From: Bdellovibrio sp. ZAP7
GTDB lineage: Bacteria; Bdellovibrionota; FAC87; UBA2466
NCBI GenBank assembly: GCA_945878405.1
Contig: CAMCTJ010000003.1
Coordinates: 1-64,000 of the forward strand
DNA: 64,000 nt
Direction: 5' to 3'
Position 1 is the first letter of the stretch, and every line of letters starts with the position of its first letter. This document shows, in pieces, positions 58,592 to 64,000 of this stretch. Below the pieces are notes generated by a model, which was not told where the DNA came from, made no database searches, and saw nothing but the letters and a program-made list of their open reading frames with translations. A program made the position numbers and the translations under genes.

Positions 58592-61500
58592 GTGCCAAAA
58601 AAAATTACAACTCGATATCTTGTCCGAAACAAGCTTCACCAAACAATTGGCGATTTTTCGGAGGACGAGATTGTTTCCCAGATCCGTCGCGGCAAGTTCT
58701 CCGGCGATGAAGAGGCCGCTCTCTTACCATCCAACCGCTGGAACAAGCTTTCTAGTTATCCTCCCTTCTATGATGCGCTTGTGAGTAGGGCACTAGGAAT
58801 TAAAACCCCAGCAGAACTTTCTGGTGAGGGATCAGCAACGTCGGAGCCCGTCAGGCAGAGCTCGCCAGACCATCGGGCTGAGGACGGAGGCGTAGCTACA
58901 GAGGTCTACGGCGGAGGGGCACCACCGGAAAAAGCAGATCTTCAGGATGCAACAGCTCATCTCCCGCACCAAGGATCAGTATCACCGGCAGTTCCCGAAT
59001 CGGAGATCGCCGCGCTTTTTTCGGAGGTCAGAGACCAGGGGCTATCTGACGAGGGTAACCTTCTAAAAAAGCCGCTTTCAGATTTTGATGGGCCCGCTGA
59101 ACCCGATTCTGTTCCCGAGAAGTCTGGGATGAGATCCCGAAAAAGGCTGATTCTGTGGGGCGCGGTTGGGGCATTGTTGATCATCCTTTTTCAGTCCGGC
59201 GAAAAATCTCCCCCTTCAAATCAAGTGAGTTCCGGCGGAGCCGCTCCTTCTGATGAGGGAGAAATGAGCGGAACGGAAAAAGAAGATCGTAGAACTTTCC
59301 TAGTCAAAAGCGCTGAGCAAGCGCTGCAGAACGACTCGCCCCTGGGTTATTCTTTAGCCGCTGATTTCTATCAAAAGGCCATAGAATCAAACCCTTCCGA
59401 TCTTGCGCTGTACGATGGCCTGACCATTTCTTTAGCCAGAGTCCTTGAAACCGAACCCACCAACAAAATAAAAACCCAGGCGCTTGAAAAATATCTGAAG
59501 CAAGGTCGTACATTAGAGCCTCAGAGGACATCCTTTTTCCGTGCAGAGGCTATCTTTGCAAGGGCAAAGGGAGAGACGCAAAAAGCAGCAGCTTTTTTAG
59601 ACAACGCGCTTGAGACCGACTCACTAAATCCCGACAATTTGTTAGTTCAGGCGGAGTGGTTTGTTCAGGAAAAGAAGCTTTCCGAGGCCATCCCGCTTTT
59701 AAAATCTATCTTAAACGTAAGCCAGGAAAGCATTCGGGCAACCTATTTGCTCGCAGTTTCCGAGTTTGAAATGGGGCGCCTGGAGGAAAGTTGGACCCTT
59801 TCGCAAAGAGTGACCCAAATAAATCCAGCGCATGCAGCCACCTATGCTTTGATGGGAGATATCCTCTCAAAGAAGAATGATCTTAAGGCCGCTAAAGCCG
59901 TATATTTGCTCAGCGCAAAGTTCGCCCGACTGGCAACCAAGGAAAGTGCCGATCACGCATTTTGGAGAGCGGGAAATCTATCCGAGCTTAGTGGGGACGA
60001 ACAAGAAACAAAACGCTTGTATGTACTGACTTACGCAATGGCAGGGGAACATCAAAAACAGGCGCTCGAAAAACTTAATAATCCCCCCACCGAAGATGAA
60101 ATTCAGACTGCTCAAAATCTAGTTTATGCAGATGCGGCCTATTTCGAGCGACTGGGTCTAGAGGCCATGGGCACCAAAAACTATGAAAGAGCCGAAGGCT
60201 TTTATCTAGCCGCCACGCTAATCTTTCCGTCGATAGGTAAGCTATGGACCCGCTTGGGGGAAACCAGAGAGGCTTTGGCGCGTTCGAGAGATGAGTTTCG
60301 GTGGGCTGCTATGACCTATGAGAAAGCCACTCAGGTGGGCTCTGATGAAGCAGAGGCGTACTTAAAATTGGGCCTTCTTGAAACAGAACAATCCAACTGG
60401 AATCGAGCATTCCAGGCTCTTCAGAGAGCAGAGGAAATTGCACCAGAGGATCCCATGGTGCAGCTGGCGCTCGGAAAGCATTTTTTTGCTCGGAAGGATT
60501 TTCGCGCAGCAAATGAACGCCTGAGGACTGCTCGAAGAATCAATCCGACCATCGCGGAGGTTTCCTACTACCAAGGAATGCTCCACAAGCTTTTTGATCC
60601 AGAAAACCCAAAAGCAGCCATCAGAAACTTTGAAGAAGCCTACAGTAAGGATCCCGGAAACTATGATGCTTTAGCCGAATGGCTAAAGCTAAAAGTGGTG
60701 ACCTTTGAAAAAATGTTTGCGGTGAAATTCTTAAGAAACATGTTAGCTACGGATCCGCACAATCCTCAACTTCTTTGGGCTTTTGGCGAAGTGTATTCGG
60801 CCAACAAAGAATTCAACCGCGCGATTCAGTATTATCAGAAAGCGCTCGATATTGATAAAAACGCTCCGAAAGTACGCCTTTCCATGGCCCGCGCCTTGGC
60901 CAGCCTGGGACGGACGGACGAGGCCATCTCTGAGTATAAACTTGCCTCCGACCTCGACGCGAAAAATGGCGAGGGATATTTTTACGCTGCTGAACTTTTA
61001 CACCAAATAAAAAACTATGCGATGGCAAAGGATCTTCTCCAGGGCCTACTAAAAGTAGTTCCAAACTATCCCGGGGCCCGAAGACTTCTGGCGATGAGCT
61101 ATCAAGCAATGAATCAAGCAGATCTCGCGATAAGGGAAATGACATTAGAAGCTCGAGCTAACCCAATGAACTATCAGTTCACCATCGAACTTGCCGAGCT
61201 CTACATGGCAAACAAAAAATTTGTCGAGGCAACCAATGAGTTGTCTGCTATCACGAACCTCCCCGTTGAAAAAACTGTTGCTGACCAGCGATCTCCAACA
61301 GGCTTTAAGAAAGAGCCTACAGGACTAAAAGGGTATCGAGTAAAAGGGCTTTTGTTGCTCTCTCGAAGCTATCGCCAACTGAAGCGATTTGAGGCCGCCG
61401 ATGGAGCGGTCCAATCTGCTCTCGTCCTTGATCCTGAAAATCTAGATCTAAAGCTCGAGCGTGGATTTGTGTTTCATAGTTTGGGCAGGTATACAGAGGC

Positions 61501-61597
61501 CGCAAAAGATTTTTATGAGTTTTTGAATAAGGATCCAAACAGTCCCGAAGCTCCCGCTGTAAGAGAGATTTTAAGGACAACCGTGATAGAGGAATAA
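58592..61597 (+). CDS. large membrane-anchored TPR protein with N-terminal GYF-like domain
   Basis: 1001 residues from a GTG start. Residues 1-70 (RYLVRNKLHQTIGDFSEDEIVSQI, SGDEEAALLPSNRWNKLSSYPPF) resemble the GYF_2-type domain that reads 'interaction-prone' tails in several bacterial groups. A Pro/Ser/Glu-rich disordered linker precedes one membrane helix near 182-200 (LILWGAVGALLIILFQ). The remainder (~220-1000) is about 20 tetratricopeptide-like helical pairs, with motifs such as AIQYYQKALDIDKNAPKV and AAELLHQIKNY. The TPR part is predicted to be periplasmic, the N-domain cytoplasmic. It may scaffold an envelope complex; no specific partner is visible. Confidence 0.88.
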   Translation: MPKKITTRYLVRNKLHQTIGDFSEDEIVSQIRRGKFSGDEEAALLPSNRWNKLSSYPPFYDALVSRALGIKTPAELSGEGSATSEPVRQSSPDHRAEDGGVATEVYGGGAPPEKADLQDATAHLPHQGSVSPAVPESEIAALFSEVRDQGLSDEGNLLKKPLSDFDGPAEPDSVPEKSGMRSRKRLILWGAVGALLIILFQSGEKSPPSNQVSSGGAAPSDEGEMSGTEKEDRRTFLVKSAEQALQNDSPLGYSLAADFYQKAIESNPSDLALYDGLTISLARVLETEPTNKIKTQALEKYLKQGRTLEPQRTSFFRAEAIFARAKGETQKAAAFLDNALETDSLNPDNLLVQAEWFVQEKKLSEAIPLLKSILNVSQESIRATYLLAVSEFEMGRLEESWTLSQRVTQINPAHAATYALMGDILSKKNDLKAAKAVYLLSAKFARLATKESADHAFWRAGNLSELSGDEQETKRLYVLTYAMAGEHQKQALEKLNNPPTEDEIQTAQNLVYADAAYFERLGLEAMGTKNYERAEGFYLAATLIFPSIGKLWTRLGETREALARSRDEFRWAAMTYEKATQVGSDEAEAYLKLGLLETEQSNWNRAFQALQRAEEIAPEDPMVQLALGKHFFARKDFRAANERLRTARRINPTIAEVSYYQGMLHKLFDPENPKAAIRNFEEAYSKDPGNYDALAEWLKLKVVTFEKMFAVKFLRNMLATDPHNPQLLWAFGEVYSANKEFNRAIQYYQKALDIDKNAPKVRLSMARALASLGRTDEAISEYKLASDLDAKNGEGYFYAAELLHQIKNYAMAKDLLQGLLKVVPNYPGARRLLAMSYQAMNQADLAIREMTLEARANPMNYQFTIELAELYMANKKFVEATNELSAITNLPVEKTVADQRSPTGFKKEPTGLKGYRVKGLLLLSRSYRQLKRFEAADGAVQSALVLDPENLDLKLERGFVFHSLGRYTEAAKDFYEFLNKDPNSPEAPAVREILRTTVIEE

Positions 61598-61600
61598 GAA

Positions 61601-62869
61601 ATGCTGGATGTAAAAACGCTGACTACTAATGCTGAGGAAGTAAAACAGTCACTCGCTAAACGACAAAATACCGCCGCTCTTGAATTGCTGTCGTCAGTCA
61701 CCCAAGTCGACAACAAACGAAGAGAGCTCATACAGAAAGTAGAAGCCTTAAAAGCTGCGCGCAATCAAGCCTCTCAAGAAATTGTAAAAGTTAAAAAGGC
61801 CGGAGGAGACGACGCGCCCATCTTGCAGGAGATGAAACGAGTTGCGGGCGAAATTAAGCTTTTGGACGACGAGCTGGTTAAGGTTGAAGAGTCATTGAGC
61901 AAGCTGGTCTATGAGTTTCCTAATATTCTCGACCTGAGTGTTCCGGCGGGCAAGTCGAGTGAGGAAAATGTCGAGGTTCGTCGTTGGGGAACTCCGCGCA
62001 AGTTTACCTTTACCCCAAAGCCACACGATGAAATTGGGGAAAAACTTGGAATTTTAGATTTTAAAAAGGCCGGTGAAGTCACCGGTGCCCGCTTTTGTTT
62101 TCTGAAGGGGCAAGCCGCTCGTCTAGAACGAGCTCTGATTCAATTCATGCTCGATACGCATTTGGACCATGGTTATGAGGAAATGATTCCACCCTTCTTG
62201 GTGAATCGGAAAGCGTTGATTGGAACTGGACAGCTTCCAAAGTTTGAAGAGGACGTTTTTCGAATAGAGAAGTTTGACTTCTTTTTGATTCCAACAGCCG
62301 AAGTGCCCGTAACGAATTACCATCGCGAAGAAATTCTAGAGGAGGCAAATCTCCCTAGAAGTTACGTTGCCTATACTCCGTGTTTTCGATCAGAAGCCGG
62401 CAGCTATGGAAAAGACACAAAAGGGCTGAAGCGCCAGCATCAATTTAACAAAGTGGAATTAGTAAAAATTGTAACTCCGGAACAATCTGAGAAAGAACAC
62501 GAGCTCCTCACGGGTCACGCAGAGAAAATTCTTCAGAAATTAGAGCTTCCCTACCGAGTGGTGCTTTTGTGTGGGGGAGATACGGGCTTTAGTTCGAGAA
62601 AGACTTACGACATTGAAGTCTATTCTCCGGCAACCCAAGGGTTCATGGAGATTTCTAGCTGTAGCAATTTTGGAGATTTCCAGGCTCGAAGGGCGGGCAT
62701 TCGTTATCGTAGTTCTGCGACAGGTCGTCCTCAGTTCTGCCATACTCTAAATGGCTCTGGCCTTGCTGTGGGAAGAACCCTCATGGCCATCATGGAAAAT
62801 TATCAACAAGAGGACGGGACGTTTACCATCCCAGAAGTATTAAAGCCGTATTTCAAAGCTAAGATTTAG
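61601..62869 (+). CDS. serS: seryl-tRNA synthetase
   Basis: 422 residues. The N-terminal tRNA-binding coiled coil (VEALKAARNQASQEIVKVKKAGG) is followed by the class II catalytic core: motif 1 region GYEEMIPPFLVN, TAEVPVTNY, motif 2 FRSEAGSYGKDTKGLKRQHQF in its conserved pieces, and motif 3 GLAVGRTLMAIMEN. It charges tRNA-Ser (and tRNA-Sec) with serine. It is separated from the TPR gene by three bases and overlaps the HEAT gene on the other strand by 11. Confidence 0.98.
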   Translation: MLDVKTLTTNAEEVKQSLAKRQNTAALELLSSVTQVDNKRRELIQKVEALKAARNQASQEIVKVKKAGGDDAPILQEMKRVAGEIKLLDDELVKVEESLSKLVYEFPNILDLSVPAGKSSEENVEVRRWGTPRKFTFTPKPHDEIGEKLGILDFKKAGEVTGARFCFLKGQAARLERALIQFMLDTHLDHGYEEMIPPFLVNRKALIGTGQLPKFEEDVFRIEKFDFFLIPTAEVPVTNYHREEILEEANLPRSYVAYTPCFRSEAGSYGKDTKGLKRQHQFNKVELVKIVTPEQSEKEHELLTGHAEKILQKLELPYRVVLLCGGDTGFSSRKTYDIEVYSPATQGFMEISSCSNFGDFQARRAGIRYRSSATGRPQFCHTLNGSGLAVGRTLMAIMENYQQEDGTFTIPEVLKPYFKAKI

Positions 62870-64000
62870 GTTTTGGTTTTCCGGGGCTGTTTGAGGAGGC
62901 GGGTAATCGCCCCCCGCTTTTGCTTCGTGCCGCCAGCTCTTGAGAGCCTAGCTGGCAGGCAGTTTTCAAAGATTGAGAACGGCTCGATTTTACACAGCCA
63001 TTTAAAGCTTCACGAGTTGCCTCAGCAAACATGCCAGCTTGTTTTCCTAATACGAGCGCTGCATGGATTTTAGTTGATTCTGGTTGCTTTGCTTCCGTAA
63101 GAAGTTTTTGTAGAGTTTCTGCTAGCCCCTGAGATTCATCGCCGCAGACCCCTAGAGCGAGCACGGCCTTGTCGACGAGTTCCCCGTCATCTGTTTCAGA
63201 AATGATTTCAATCAGCCGCTTGGTCATCGGCGAATTAACTCTCTCGGGCAAAACATTTAATACATCGATAGTTGCAATGAGCATGTCGGGATCCGAGCTC
63301 TCGATAGTCTTCTCAAGGGCGGCCCAGGTTCGGCTGGAATCCTTTCGTGACTGACTTTGCAGTCCCGACAAGCAGGTTAATGCAAGAGGGGTGTCTTGGC
63401 TTTCAGCGCACGAGGCAAGCAACTCCACCACCGAGTTTTCGCCCGAACCATGTTCCGCTAAAACCTTTATCGCCCAACGCTTAATTCTTTCGTTATCCGA
63501 TTTGTTAAAGACTGAAACAAAGGCATCTGGGCGAACTCCTTCGCCACATTCATAAAAGTAGGTCAAAAGCGCTAGGGTTTCGTGTGCATCTGATGACTTG
63601 TTTAAAGCTTCCAACAAAGAGCTCTGTACTTCCTTTGAATCATCCCCTCGAGTGGTGAAGGTTCGAATCAGCGTTTCCCGAAGAGAAGGATCTGATTTAA
63701 AGGTCTCTAAAAGAGCTGAGCGAATAGAGCCTCTTTTGCTTTGGTTTCCCGCTCGCCCCATTGCCTTAGCACACAAAATGCGAATTTGTTCATCAGAGTC
63801 TTTTAAACAATTCAGGAGGGTTGAAATCACCGAATCTTGATAAATGGGTTGTGAATATTGACTGAGTTTAAAAGCAGCAACTTTCTTTTGTTCCGGATCT
63901 TCAGTCTCAGCGAGCGTTCTCGACCAAAGAACCACTGGATGGGTTATTGGTTTTAGATTTTTCCTACGAGATCGCTTTTTTGTGGCGCCTTCCGAAGTTA
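62859..64000 (-). CDS. HEAT-repeat-like protein, 5' end beyond the window
   Basis: The frame is open to the right edge; an in-frame GTG at 63935 could start a 358-residue form, but the frame continues upstream with SRRKNLKPITHPV, so the beginning is probably outside. The chain consists of ~35-residue helical pairs with patterns like QIRILCAKAMGRAGNQS, ERIKRWAIKVLAEHGSG, LVDKAVLALGVCGDES and TKIHAALVLGKQAG, typical of HEAT/PBS-type repeats, ending in a Ser/Pro/Lys-rich tail. Such proteins are protein-binding scaffolds. No signal peptide can be judged because the start is not visible. Confidence 0.8.
   Translation of the reverse strand, partial: TSEGATKKRSRRKNLKPITHPVVLWSRTLAETEDPEQKKVAAFKLSQYSQPIYQDSVISTLLNCLKDSDEQIRILCAKAMGRAGNQSKRGSIRSALLETFKSDPSLRETLIRTFTTRGDDSKEVQSSLLEALNKSSDAHETLALLTYFYECGEGVRPDAFVSVFNKSDNERIKRWAIKVLAEHGSGENSVVELLASCAESQDTPLALTCLSGLQSQSRKDSSRTWAALEKTIESSDPDMLIATIDVLNVLPERVNSPMTKRLIEIISETDDGELVDKAVLALGVCGDESQGLAETLQKLLTEAKQPESTKIHAALVLGKQAGMFAEATREALNGCVKSSRSQSLKTACQLGSQELAARSKSGGRLPASSNSPGKPKPKS

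Overview
This window is a chromosomal origin-of-replication neighbourhood from a Gram-negative, respiring bacterium. The gene order rpmH-rnpA-yidD-yidC-mnmE-mnmG-rsmG-parA-parB next to dnaA, a b/b'-type ATP synthase split into two loci, outer-membrane beta-barrels, SurA- and AmpG-like proteins and several large unassigned secreted proteins suggest the Bdellovibrionota or a related former deltaproteobacterial lineage. That placement is inference from gene order and protein style only. No rRNA, tRNA, CRISPR array or insertion sequence was recognised.

Layout. 1-6.8 kb (+): an accessory run of a very large unassigned protein (5' end outside the window), a lipoprotein resembling a degraded 5'-nucleotidase, a charged secreted protein with paired cysteines, and a small exported protein with a Fic/Doc active-site motif. 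6.8-15 kb (-): dicluster ferredoxin, a short MetE-like protein, lipB, E3, E2, E1beta and E1alpha of a 2-oxoacid dehydrogenase, lipA and queE, so a lipoylated complex sits with the two enzymes that make its cofactor. 15-20.7 kb (-): ATP synthase b', b, delta, alpha, gamma, beta, epsilon. 20.8-29 kb (-): parB, parA, rsmG, mnmG, mnmE, yidC, yidD, rnpA, rpmH, with three parS sites. 29.2-34.3 kb: dnaA, then four cell-surface polysaccharide genes (GT11 fucosyltransferase, GT2, methyltransferase-like, acyltransferase-3). 34.28-34.52 kb: a probable oriC. 34.5-42.6 kb (+): dnaN, gyrB, gyrA, then the membrane ATP synthase genes atpZ/I, a, c with a broken beta-barrel gene between them. 42.6-47.7 kb (-): uvrA, phosphohexomutase and a SurA-like chaperone. 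47.7-64 kb: mixed envelope, signalling and core genes (nucleotidase-like protein, AmpG-like permease, SCO protein, GT4, ISC-type ferredoxin, porin-like protein, NtrB/NtrC-like pair, ftsY, Na/Pi transporter, giant TPR protein, serS, HEAT-repeat protein running off the edge).

Most notable: (1) the region upstream of dnaN has two helically phased, oppositely oriented arrays of DnaA-box-like repeats, followed by a box, a TTA-CTA-CTA trinucleotide run matching the DnaA-trio, and an AT-rich unwinding stretch; (2) dnaA is separated from this origin and dnaN by a polysaccharide block; (3) at least seven genes have a -10 box ending 6-7 bases before the start codon, several with a -35 box exactly 17 bases upstream, which predicts leaderless transcripts; (4) two parS sites double as codons of rsmG and mnmG; (5) an exported Fic/Doc-like protein follows other secreted unknowns; (6) the c-ring subunit carries a Gln/Glu/Thr set like that of sodium-binding rings.
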